NCBI RefSeq assembly: GCF_040436345.1 | Contig: NC_133220.1 | Coordinates: 8,260,664 to 8,324,663 of the forward strand | DNA length: 64,000 nucleotides | Direction: 5' to 3' | Origin: Pagrus major | Lineage: Eukaryota > Chordata > Actinopteri > Spariformes > Sparidae | In this document: piece after piece, positions 10,001-21,381 of the stretch | How the letters are laid out: each line of letters opens with the position of its first letter | How positions within the stretch are numbered: the first letter of the stretch is position 1 | The notes under the pieces: generated by a model | Database searches by the model: none | Seen by the model: the letters and a program-made list of their open reading frames with translations, nothing else | Told to the model about the DNA's origin: nothing | Translations under genes and position numbers: made by a program

Positions 10001-13000
10001 AGACTGCAGGGAATCTAACAAGCACAGCTTTGGATTTATACTCACAACAAACTTAATTATTTTTCAGTGCGAGGAAGTAAATCTTTTTACTACGACTTCG
10101 TCTGCAGATTCCAAAACCTTGCATCCAGATGTTAAGTCCAGCTCAGGGCTCCGAAGGGCTGCTGCTCTGTCATTTAGCGGCTGGACGCTCCTCATAAAGT
10201 GGATCATTTCCCAGTTTACCAGCAGGATCTTTTGCCCGGAAAAGCCAACAAAGTGTTAAATCTCAGCAGTGAATGAAAACTATAAAACCAGGCAGCAGCA
10301 GATGTTTCAGATTAAACCACAGCTTATGATGACTCAGCGTTAAGGTTTTAAAGAGAACGTGCAACTTGTTCCAGACAAACGGGGTTAAACTTCAAACTGC
10401 AGCCGAGCCAACGACGGAGCAGCAGCCTCCAGAAAATGATTCAGCATTTATGATTATTTATAGAGGCCTCAGTCTGCTTCAAAAGAGGTGCTGGTAGGAT
10501 CGTCTAACAGCGTCTGAAAGCTCCCTTTGCGACAGCTGCTTCTGACAATTTTTATCACACTGAGGAGAGACTGTCTGAGAGTCTGCTCTGTTATTCCCAA
10601 TTGTACAAATCTTGGCTACAGAGACGCAGAGTTTTTGGACAGAGCTTCAGGGAGGTGGTGGGATGCAGCCAGGAGGAGTCCGTGACTGCAGCCTTCCAAC
10701 TCCGCTTTCCAGTGCGTCTGTTCGGGAGAACTATAAACACTTCTCCCTCCAGACACGGTCAGAAAACACTTCATACAAACTAGTTATTTCCCCGACTCTT
10801 AGAAATTGTTCCAGCAAGTTTATTTGAAGCTGACTGAGCTCTTTCCTCAGCGATTTCACACTGGCAGATTGGTCTGAATCTGGATCACCAAAACTTCTCT
10901 AATGTAATTAATTTCCCCGAGTCGACCAGAAAGTAGCCGTCTCAGATCAAAGTCAAAAATCAATTTGTAATTCCACAAGAAAAAACCTCAAATCCAATGT
11001 TGTGCCATTTTTTTTGTAAGAAAACAAGAAAGATAAGAAGCAGGTAAGAACTTAAAGCAGAAAACTGAGGTTACAGCACAAATTTACTACCGATTGGCAC
11101 AGGTTGACAAGCAGCTACAATAAAAACATTCCTCGTGTACTTTCTTCTGTACACACAGGCGGGGGCCTCGTTCCTTCCCTCAGTGGTGCATGAAGCCAAA
11201 AAAGATAAACTTCCCTGGTATAAAATATGCAGCCTTTTAAAATGTAAGTTTAAGGGGAAAAGTATTTTTAGGTCCCCAGCGCAACATGTAGCTGAACACT
11301 ATGTCAAATTGGCTTCATAGCATCATAGCATGGCTGGGGTCAGGCTAAATAACCGCTGGTCAACGCTGGATTATCTTCCTATTTAAAATACAAACTTTTC
11401 CCTCCAAAGAAACAGTTTGCTTACATTTCCAGCAAAGGCACATCACTAAAATTCGAGATGCAGCTGACTAGTGCAACAGGTCAAGCAGCTGAACAAGCTT
11501 CTGAAGAACTGATCATTTAAGGCCGATGAAGACGGGTCGGTTCACATCTGTGGTCACTTTGAAAATAAAATGTATGTCAAAAACGTTTTTACTCAATAAA
11601 AATGAGGATAATTCAACGGCACTTTTGAAAACTAAAACTCTGGGAAAATGAATTATGGTTTTCACCAACGCATTATAACTTAATGATAATATGAAAGACG
11701 GACACGGACGTGTTTCTATTGCAAACTCGCTCAACAGTTGTATTTGTTTAAAGCCTGCTGCTGACCTCGCTTGCCTCTGCATGTGCTGTGTTATAAAGGC
11801 AGTCCAAACAATGGGAGGAACACAGGATTCAGGGAGTAGCCCGCATGCCGACACATAAAGCGCAGCCGAGAGAAAATACTTGTTCTAAGAAGAGTGATCT
11901 AACTCAGGTTCAGACTCAGACTAAATCAGTGTGAAAACGTCTCGAAACTCTTCATCGTCTAAACAGAAGGCACACGCATTCAGACGACTGTGATTGACAA
12001 TCAGCAACAGTGTGTACATTCACAGTGCAGGTGCGACAGACATCCCTCTGCAGGCTGTCCTCCACCTTTAAGTCCAGCAGACAGCCGACGGACTCCTCTG
12101 CTAGCTGCTGGACCGGTCGGTCTCTCTTCTTTCATATGGTTGATTATTTTTGGTTGGACTTTAGTACATTGCACTACATCTTCCATTCATTCATGCACCA
12201 CACACACACTGGTGATGTTACTGATTGTTTGAATTTGTCCTTGTTAAGTTTTGTTTAATAAATCTTTAGTTAAAAGTCGTGCACGATCTCCTCGTCTTTG
12301 TCACTCAAAGGAGTAACATCACGTCTGTCCGCGAAGTTCGACAGTCTGCAGCTTTACTCACTGAGTCAAATCTTCAGTAATGATGTTGAGTTTGACTTTA
12401 TCACTTACATTAACTGTGAAGAATACCGGAGCTGAAAAAACGAGTCAAAGCATCAAAGACTAATAAAATCTTCCCGTCTTGTCAGTGAAATCAGCTGAAA
12501 ACTTGCAGACTGTCGAGTCATCGCAGAACACATAAAAAGCTCAAACACAGGCTCCTCCCACTCACTGCCTCCAGCTACATATATATTCGAGACAGGAAGT
12601 ATCATTGGTGACGTGACAGAAAAACTTAAAAACTTTGTGTCCCTTCTCCATTTACAGTCTTTCGGGACAGAGACATTCTCCAGAGGACGGTTTGTTTTAA
12701 GATTCAGATAAAAATAAATGGATGGATTATAAATGATATGAAATTAAAAAGTCTTGAAATGTGGCTGGACAGAGAAGCAACAATGTGGCCTCTTGGTTCC
12801 ACTTCTTCTTCAGGGCAAAGTGCTTTGATTAAAAAAGAGGTTATCCCCATATAATGTCTATAAAATCCAATAAAAAATATATAAAAAGTCTGTGGTTATT
12901 TCCCGCTCAAAGCAAAACTTGGGTGGTTGATCCCCGCAGTCGCAGACAGCAGGACGGTTCGTCTGATTCAACAGTGGAGGGTCCCGAAAAACAGTTTGTG

Positions 13001-13354
13001 TTCAAGTTGAGCTGGAACTTTACAGGGAGGCGATTTAAGCCCCGCCCACCTGGTGGAGTCAGCGTGTATAGCCCCTCCCATCCGAAGGCTCAGTCCACAG
13101 GTAATCCAACTCAAGGCAGGCATGTTATGATTGGCGTGCAAGAAGTATACAGGTCAGATTCCTGTCCACGTGTCCGAATCCCCCCAAAACAAGTCAAATC
13201 TGGCAGCCGTAGACGTCCAGAGTCGGATTTGTTCAGTGCCAGAGGAAAGGCCGTTCTTGGTCTCAACAATTAAGTGGTGAATGATTGAGGTCAGTCCAAC
13301 AATCTGTAGGTGTTTAAGTCAGTTTGCAGGTCTGTCTTTAGGTCAGTGGTCGTG
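7081..13354. other. Intergenic region between the convergent ASAP and sialyltransferase genes
   Basis: No exon with a recognisable protein match was found. Apart from the AT-rich array at 8215-8645, there is a diverged direct repeat (about 7960-8105 and 9055-9165, sharing GAGGTC and AGCACAGTGGAT). A stretch at 11190-11245 (GCCAAAAAAGATAAACTTCC) resembles 47653-47692. The rest looks unique and AT-rich. The st3gal 3' UTR should begin at 13354 and run downward; I saw no clear polyadenylation signal. Confidence 0.6.
8215..8645. repeat. Degenerate TCAGGAG/CTCCTGA array, copy 3
   Basis: The same motif family lies downstream of the ASAP gene, including near-identical tandem units of AAAAAATTTCAGGAGAATTT around 8557-8605. 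Open frames across it, rich in Phe, Lys and Glu, are products of the A/T-rich repeat and not genes. Confidence 0.8.
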
Positions 13355-16300
13355 TCACAGGTGCAGACTGATCTTTCCCTCCTTGGCGAGCTTGTGGATG
13401 ACCTCTGTTTCGAAGTCGGCGCTGTGGACACCGGTCTTCCTGAAGGCTCCAGCGTAGCGGTTCTCCTCCCAGTAGTGATGCCAGTTCCCCTGCTGGTCGG
13501 CACCGTAACCGAACACCGACACCTGAACACAGACAGGAAGTGGAACCATGACATACTGAGACATAATGTCTCTCTTTCTCTATCCGAGTACTCAGACAAA
13601 AATAATCAAACATGGATATAAATAAAAAACGTGAATTTGATTGTTGTCTCATCGCCAACAGGCAATGATGGAATGTAATGAAGTACATTTTAGGGTTGGG
13701 CGATGTCTGCCGAATTGGCAAATATTGTACTTTTTACTCCACTACTTTTATTTAATAACTTTAGCACATTTTTAAATGAATTGATTTTATCAGCAATCGG
13801 ATTAAAAAAAAAAGACAAAAACGATTCTGATAATCACAAAAAAGCTGAACATCGAAGCCAATAATCGTCCAGGCTGATAATCGGTTGACCTATAGTACAC
13901 AGTATATGCATGATGTAAGAGATGTAAAAATATATGTAGAATTTACTTTCACTTGCACTTTTGATACATAAGTACATTTAAGATCAGAGACTTTATGACT
14001 TAAGTATTATATGAGTATGACTTTTGGATACTTTATACAACACTGACAAGAGGGCAACTTTTCTCAGCAGTCTTCGCTCTCTGTTTCATAACTACAGTGC
14101 ATGTTGACAACTTAAGTTTGACTGAATAATGAAGTTGACTTAATGTTGTGCAGGTGACACACTCCTACCTGGTCACATATGTGCAGAGCAAAGATGATGG
14201 CCAGCATGCCGGTGGACGGGTAGCGACCGTGACGCTCGGTCCAGCGATCGTTAACATACTTAAAGAAACCCGGGTTCACCACCAGAACCTAAACACACAC
14301 ACACGCACCCACACACACGCTACTTTGTTAACAGGTTCAATGTGTCAGGGTTCACTGGCTCTCTGGCAGTTTCCACATATTTTGCAGTGAAGTGTTTATC
14401 CAAGTCAAACTGCGGGAGCTTATCGTAGCAGAAATAAATAAACTGAAAACAGCTGAACAAACAAACAAAAACTTTGTTGACAAGAACAGAATTTACTTTA
14501 AATAATTAAAATGTGAAAAACAGAAGAGCATGTCACCACTGAAGTACATTCACATGTTTATCTACAGTTCAACAGTTTATGTCTGGCTTTATGTTTGTGA
14601 CACAGACAGCACGACTGAGAATTTATCTTACCTTGTCTTTATCAGCCTCCACTCGTTCTTTGACCCTCATGTAGGTCCTGAACACACAGACGCACAGAAA
14701 AACTGGTCATTATAGACTATATATATTGAAGTATGCAATGTAAGTATTGTATATTAGAATAGGCAGTATTTTATGTTTCTCTTCATAGATTTACAGGTAT
14801 ATACAGTATATTAACGTACAGCATACATGTATACACATACATTCACATTTGTCCCGTCTGTTGTAAATGATTTACTTCGTACATTTTGTTAATAATTGTT
14901 GATATTCGGGCGTATTGTTGAGTACGTCAGCATGACTATTATCTGTGTACATGAACATAAATATACCGTGCAGGTGAACACACTCAGCAGTAATTTGATT
15001 CTGTTTCTGTACATGATATGTGTACTTTGATTTTCAATGTATATACAGTATGTAAAGTTTAAAGTACACATTTTAAGCTGTGATTTATCTACTGAATGTT
15101 TTCTTTATGTTTTCTGTCCAGTATTGTACTTCTATGCATAATACACTTTTTTCTGTCAGATTTATATAGTACAGTATGTCTGTACAACATTTAAGTATAT
15201 AAATATATACGCAGTGTATACACAGATTAGATTGTGAATGTATTGAATAAGTATGTATATACATATATATTTAATATATGATATATCTAATATAATAAAG
15301 TATATTATACATACTGTATACACACATACGTCATACATACAGTATATATAAATGTATATATTATCTAGTGCATTTTGCCTTGTCTGATGTAAATGTTTAA
15401 GATGTGTATATTTCATATAAATAAGTAGTTAATTTTGTCTTTATTTGATATTGTGGAAATATATTTTTATTCCCAGGACACTAATCGTCATTCTTAGAGT
15501 GATTCCTACGGTGTATCATTCATCCATGAAGATCCATGTAAGCAACTTTATCGGGTGAATACTATTAACATTATTGCTGAGCCCACTTAGCTGACGCCTC
15601 TGAAGCGTTGAAAGTGCTGCCAGCGCGTTAGCTATTATATTAATTTTTAACCTACACTAGATCCCACAATTGCTCCCCTTGTAACTTCCCCAAGAAACTC
15701 AGTTTATTAGGTTCCCTAAACTAAAACTAGCAGTCTAAATGAACATCTATGTAATCAATCTGGCCTTCAGAAAAATGTTTTAATTGAAGTGTCTTAGAGA
15801 GGCGCTGGTTTAACTTTATGTTCAGTCTGGAAGCTGCAGTTTGTGGTTCTGTTTAACTGTACTGCCTTACGCTGACAGGTGTATTACATTACATTAGTTC
15901 TAGTTAGCTGAACCTGATAAACCATAAAACCAAAAACTGAGTGCGTTTCTCTGTATTTGCTTGATGTTTCGTACATTTTCACGGTGCCGGTGGACAGCGC
16001 GCTGGTCAGCCACTCCAGGTCTCTCAGTTTGAACGGCAGGAGGACGAGGCTGACTCCATGTTTGATGTCCACAGCGCTCTCCGGGTACAGGAAGTGATGC
16101 GTCGTCCGATTCCCAACGTCTTTCTCAAACCCTCGAGTCACCGCCTTGTTCATCCTGTGGAGGAGAAAGATGAGGAAGATGAGGAGGAGGATGATGGGAA
16201 AGGGTAAGATGTGTGACTTAGACACACATACCTGATTATGGAGCCGTGGGAGTCGATCAGTTTGCCGTTTCCGGACTGTCGCAGTTTGCCGGAGTTGCCG

Positions 16301-18104
16301 ACCACTGCACAGCTACGACATCGGTCGGGGAGGGGCTTGAAGTCCACAGTAGGCGAGGAAATGACCTGGAACATCGCCGACATCACATCCTCTAGAGTTT
16401 GGCCGTTACCAGACCGCTGAAGACTCTGTGGAGAGATGGAGCATATTGTATTGTTGAAATGTTGCTTTATCAAGATTTTTACATTCATCTTTTGTTAGTT
16501 TAGCTGCTAGTAAAAGCTGCTCTAAAAGTATTTTTTTGATTCTTACTTACTTGTTTTATGCTGTTGATTGTTTATACATGCTCTTACAGTAGAGTGAAAC
16601 TACAGTACAGCATACTGTTAGCTCTTTTTTGGCTCTCACACACAGTAGATACAGTATACTGTGGATCAGACTGATGATGTTAGCAGCATTTCTACACCCC
16701 CCCCCCACCCCTCTGCCCTCCTTTAATCTACTAATGGGTTCTGCAGCAGGATTGAATCTATAAATGCAGGAAAGAGACTCAGACATTTGGCTTTTCATCC
16801 AGACTGCTGACAACTTCGACAAAAACAATGTAAAGACTATTTTATGTTCCAATTTTCTGAAGTTACAGATTTTCATTGATGGGTCCTGACTATTTACTGA
16901 AATACATTGTATGACCATCATGCAGGACATGCACTCTACTTTGGTCTTATGTGATTCAGCTGATTAAACAGTTCTCAGTGTCGACACATCAATTCAATGC
17001 TGTCACTTCCTGTGTGCAGCCCGTTTCTGTAAAGGAGCTCCCAATTTGTTACTGCACCACAGTCAGTTATTAAAGAAAGCAAAAAAGGAGACCTGTAAAT
17101 CTTATTTACAATCTTTTTTTTTTTTTTTACTTATTTTGGTGATTTACTTCATTGTTAATGTTAAGTATAAATATTGACATAAAGGCGATCTGAGGTTAAG
17201 TCACTGATTAAACTGCTCTAAATCCTATTATATCTTGTCAAATACAATTTTATTCCAAGTAACCTCAGACTGATAGAGAGGAATTCACTTTTGTTGCTCC
17301 ATCAGCTACAGTAACATTATTTTTGGTCCTCACCAGCCACCATTTGAGCGCGTCAGGGTCAAAGTTGTTGTTGCCGTCTCGGAGGATGGGCTGCTGTTTG
17401 GGGTCGTAGCGTTGTCTGAACCACTCTGACGTTTCCAGGTCTGAGATACAGGACTGAACACAACCACAGGAGCTGAAAGAGGGCGACACAGAGGAGTCAG
17501 ACAGGGACAGACCAGAGGATCATGGGATACACAGAGTCTGTGACCTCCTGTGTGTTACCTCGTGTCGTCCTGGGACTCCTCAAAATGCTCATCTTCAGGT
17601 TCGGGGGGGCCGGGAGGAGGGGGGTTCTCGGGAGGGTCAGGGGTCAGATCAGCAGGAGGTGCTGGGGGTTCAATTACTGCAAACAAAAACAGACAGATAG
17701 TCAGAGAACAGTGCATCATGGGAGCTCTGCTAACAATGTTAGCATCAATGATACAATCACAACACTACTTCTGCTAATGATACTACTACTAATATTATCC
17801 GAATTTTACAACTACTTCTCCCTCTAATACTACCACTGCTGCGTCTGCTACACATCTTTGTCACAAGTGTTTCACAAACACATTTGAGGGATCACTGCTC
17901 GGTGTAGTCACGCGTCTGTCCGGGAGATGTTTCTTTACCTAGTGATGATGATATCAGCTCCTCACCCGCCTCCCTGCTGATAGGGGTGGCCCGGGCTATT
18001 GACAGAGGCAGGAAATGTCTCCTTTGAATGCTTTGACTGGCAAGCATGAGGAAGAGGATGGCAGCAATCACCACAGCAACGCACACCTTCCTCCTCAACA
18101 ACAT
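13355..18104 (-). CDS. st3gal: ST3Gal1/2/8-group beta-galactoside alpha-2,3-sialyltransferase, complete
   Basis: This Golgi type II membrane enzyme transfers sialic acid from CMP-Neu5Ac to O-3 of galactose, in this group mostly on Gal-beta1,3-GalNAc of mucin-type glycans or gangliosides. Coding exons in transcript order: 18104-17939, 17676-17559, 17472-17334, 16425-16232, 16154-15975, 14677-14632, 14288-14169, 13522-13355. They total 1131 bases, 376 residues plus stop, with matching phases. Residues 8-24 are a hydrophobic signal anchor after an MLLRRK start. Residues 57-94 are a proline-rich, acidic stem from a separate exon. The large sialylmotif begins near residue 180 ([11 protein letters not shown]), the small motif near 301 ([10 protein letters not shown]). 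Motif III is HHYW (336-339) and the very small motif runs from His354 to Glu359. Known ST3Gal1/2 are about 340-350 residues; the stem explains the extra length. [13 protein letters not shown] and ENRYAG look ST3Gal2-like, but the paralogue is unresolved and the ST3Gal8 branch is possible. Confidence 0.93.
13690..13900. repeat. Interspersed repeat remnant (GGTTGGGCGATGTC and GATAATCGGTTGACC)
   Basis: The segment contains a GGGTTGGGCGAT start and a CCAGGCTGATAATCGGTTGA block. Both resemble interspersed repeats common in fish. It lies in the last st3gal intron. Confidence 0.4.
14700..15420. repeat. AT-rich low-complexity tract with recurring TACAGTATA motifs
   Basis: TACAGTAT and its complement ATACTGTA recur many times between runs of TATA in a st3gal intron. 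No coding frame or terminal repeat was seen, so this looks like decayed simple sequence. Confidence 0.55.
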
Positions 18105-18320
18105 GACTGGGCGGACGATGAGTGGGCGGCGGCAGAAGGAAGGACGCGTTGAGACGTTCAGCCTGCTATGTCAGCATATTTGGACTGTGTCATCTGGACA
18201 TTTTCCCATGTCTGGTCATGTCTCCACCCTGCCTTATTTCCATGAAGCCTGAGTGTGTAACTTCTTGCCCTGTGAACCACGCTGCTTTCTGATCGGTGGA
18301 GACGGGATGGATGGTCACAC
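18105..18320 (-). other. st3gal: 5' UTR part of the st3gal start exon
   Basis: On the minus strand, TTTCTGTCTGACCCAG is followed by GTGTGACC, a strong 3' splice site placing the exon edge at 18320, 216 bases before the ATG at 18104. This implies at least one upstream non-coding exon. The inference rests on the acceptor consensus alone. Confidence 0.45.
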
Positions 18321-18769
18321 CTGGGTCAGACAGAAAGACACAGCGACATCAGCATCATGAAAAAAATAAATTACGTGGAAATTATTTTTGTTTGCTCAAA
18401 ACTTCATTATTCTTTACATTGTTTTATGTAACAAAATTAGAGATAGAGGCCCAAACATTTCCCCCAGTAGCTGCAGACTAGTTCAACTCCACACAGTTGG
18501 ACCCATCAACGACAACTGTGGGCAACAGTCTTTATATGTGGCTGCCTGCTCAGAGTGTTGTTGGACTGCTCCAGTAATAGATCATCCATTACAGATACCA
18601 TGCCCTGAACCAGGTTCATTAAGGTCAGCTGGACGACTGAACAGACTTTTATTTTATTTATTCTTTCACTTCAAGGACATTCTTTGTTTTACTAAGTGCA
18701 GTTACGCAGATATCTGGTTATTTAGTAATTCTGCATTGAGAGACATATCCCTGTTTATAAAAGACTAAT

Positions 18770-19600
18770 TATCCATCACAAACAATCATCTGACAAATTA
18801 TCTCGAACAAAAACCATCACCCAAACAAATTATGTGTCACAAAAGACAGATTAAAAATGTAGCAAACCAATCATATCAACTGTAATTCACAATTACAAGT
18901 AAAATATCTATAATAATATAACGTTTGACAACAAACAAATATGTCTTTATAATACTATAAATTATTTATAACAATACAAGAAACAAAATATCGATAAACT
19001 ATTTATACCAAATTAATTATTCATAACTAACAATGTATTATTTATTAAAAATATCCAAATAATTTCAATAATTCGATATTATTAAAAGGTCTTTCATAAC
19101 AATCTAATTCCCATAAACAAAATATTCATAATGAAACTTAATATAATTTATTAACATAACAAACTATAACAAAAACTAATAAGAAACTATGACACATTTA
19201 CGATCCACAACAATTTGTTACACACTAAATATCCATATCCAAGAACTTCACTCTGAGAATACTTCCATCAGAACCAGGAAATGACCAAAGAGCAGACAAA
19301 CAGCAACAAGAACATGAAAACTGTGACAAAATAATATCTATAACTATTTCTAAATCAATAATTACCCATAACAAACTATTTATATCAATGTAATTATCCA
19401 TAACAAACTATAACAAAGTAATTATCCATAACAAACTATAACAAGCTCATCTTGTCTGTAACAATACTGTAATTTTTAACAAACTTATATCTATAAACAA
19501 ACTACTTTTAACAAACTAGTTATCTATTACTAACTATTTATAGCCGACTAATAAAATAACAAACTGTACAAAGTAACCATGACAAACTTGTGAGCCATGA
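18770..19600. repeat. Degenerate A-rich tandem array (CCATAACAAACTATAAC units)
   Basis: Short units such as TTATCCATAACAAACTATAA recur with many substitutions over about 800 bases; the clearest copies are at 19380-19450. The array has no open frame and lies in the inferred 5' intron of st3gal. Confidence 0.65.
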
Positions 19601-20064
19601 CAGCCACCACAGCTTCACTTCAGGAAATTACCCCAAAAATAGTGATTGCAACATGAAGAACATGAAACCTGCATTGTAACCGGACGTGGTGTCGTTGATG
19701 ATGACACAACTGCTGCTGGCGATTGAAGTTTTTAGTAGTTTTTCTAAATTGATGACATCATCTACAACAACACAACAAACTCAGAACCTTCTACCTTGAA
19801 AAACACAGGAAGAGAGGTCCAGCTTTTGATTTTACTGAGGAGTGGAGTCACCCTCTTCTTCCCCCCTTCCTCTTCCTTCCTTCCACGCCACACCACACCA
19901 CACCACACCTCCCCTCTGCTCCTGCAGGAATGTCTCCCTGCAGACAGACTCAGTCTCTGAATACCAATCAGATCTGGATTCAGTTCAGCTTCTCCCGTTT
20001 CAGCTCTCGCTCTCCTCCTGTCTGCTTCAATGTCTCTCTCTCCCCCTCTCTCTCTCTCACCGTG

Positions 20065-20224
20065 CTTGTGTGTGTGTGTGTGTGTGGGCGTGTGTGTGAG
20101 TGTGTGTGTGTGTGCGGGTGTAGGCGTAGTCTGAATCAGCTGACCTGTGTGTGTTTCTTCACTACTCTTGTGTAAGTGACATTTACTTCATAACATTTGT
20201 AGTAATTGCACACACACTCGCACC

Positions 20225-20290
<66 letters not shown>
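20065..20290. repeat. Two purine-pyrimidine alternating microsatellites, (TG)n then (CG/CA)n
   Basis: An interrupted TG tract (20065-20120) is followed about 110 bases later by CGCGCGCGC running into about 29 CA units (20221-20290). The alternating CG plus CA block is a classic Z-DNA-prone sequence. Confidence 0.9.
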
Positions 20291-20294
<4 letters not shown>

Positions 20295-20639
20295 TAATAG
20301 TATTACTTTTCCTTCTGCTAAATCTCCGGGCAGACCTGCACCTTGTTACATAAAGTGACGGCAATTTCACATCTCACATCTGAAGAAACTGTGAGGTAAC
20401 ATAACCTGCAACACATTTCTGCAGCACTTTAACTGAACTATACAGAGATGAAATAAATTATAAAAACATACATTTTGACCAAATATCTTGATTTCAAAAT
20501 TGCGACAATATTGTAGGAATGACTAATGGTACCTTGACAAAATATTAACACAATGGGAATTCTGATGACTAATCATTAGTCTTGTGAATAAGTAAGTGCA
20601 AGTTTTGGATTAAGAGCAGCGGACTTTGAGACAATCACT

Positions 20640-20975
20640 GCCCACAGCATCTTTTCACCATCCAACCTGACCAGCCAGACTGCCGCCCGTCTAACGCTGC
20701 TCCTGGCTAATGTGCGGTTGCAGTAAAATGAAATGGATGAAAATGGCACTCGGGCTGGCCAAGCAACGGGAAATCCAACACTGTTCTACCCACATCTTTA
20801 CAGAGACCCGTCTCCACCACAACATCCTGGATCTAGCTGTTGCACTTGACGGACGGACCGTGATCAGCGCTGAGAGAGTGCAGGACTACAGCAGGACGCG
20901 GAGAGATGGACTCTGTGGTTACGCCATTGGTGCGAAATGCTCAGATGCAGTCAAAGTGGATGGATAGTGTTTGTC
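20640..20975 (+). pseudogene. Non-LTR retrotransposon endonuclease fragment, decayed
   Basis: A reading around 20705-20970 gives TGCGGTTGCAG-region coding followed by HIFTETRLHHNILD, ALDGRTVISAERV and SRTRRDGLCGY. This is the order of an apurinic-type endonuclease domain in L2/CR1/Rex-like LINEs, where TETWL and KTRGGGLC are typical. Here Trp is replaced by Arg, one glycine of the GGG is lost, and the reading shifts frame upstream. It is a dead 5' fragment in the direct orientation. Confidence 0.7.
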
Positions 20976-21093
20976 ATGATTACAATGAAGTTACAATGAA
21001 GTTAGAAACAGTTACAACATCGAAAGACGAGATTAATCAGACAAAAGTAACGTACAAGCTGAAGTGTGGCAAAGGTTGTGAGATTGTGAGACA

Positions 21094-21381
21094 ATGAGTT
21101 TGCCAAAAAAAGAGGAACAACAGATCGTGCTACCGGAAGCGGTAAACAAAATCTCCCTCTTAAGCAAGAGATGGCCAGCTGAGAGAGTCCTAAAAAAATG
21201 CAGCAACAGAGGAGACGATCTTCTTCCTCCGCTCTCCTACCTTGGATTAACCGACAAGCCGGAGTATGTGAGCAGCCTGTCATCGCATCGGGTCGTGAAT
21301 TCCCTCAAGGAGTTGGACTTTTCAGCAGGAAGGGAAAGGCTTACCGGAAGGCTTGACCCCCTCAATCTCTACTACATCTAA
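21094..21381 (+). other. Open reading frame of unknown origin, probably repeat-derived
   Basis: A 95-codon frame follows the endonuclease fragment. It is rich in Lys, Leu and Ser and holds no motif I recognise. It has no splice context tying it to a gene. Its position just after a dead LINE segment makes a transposon or chance origin likely. Confidence 0.25.

Noticed and set aside
12854-13273. 139-codon open frame on the + strand downstream of st3gal
   Set aside because: No recognisable domain and no splice context; it overlaps the likely st3gal 3' UTR on the opposite strand.
13310-13621. 103-codon + strand frame opposite the last st3gal exon
   Set aside because: It is the antisense shadow of the conserved catalytic C-terminus.
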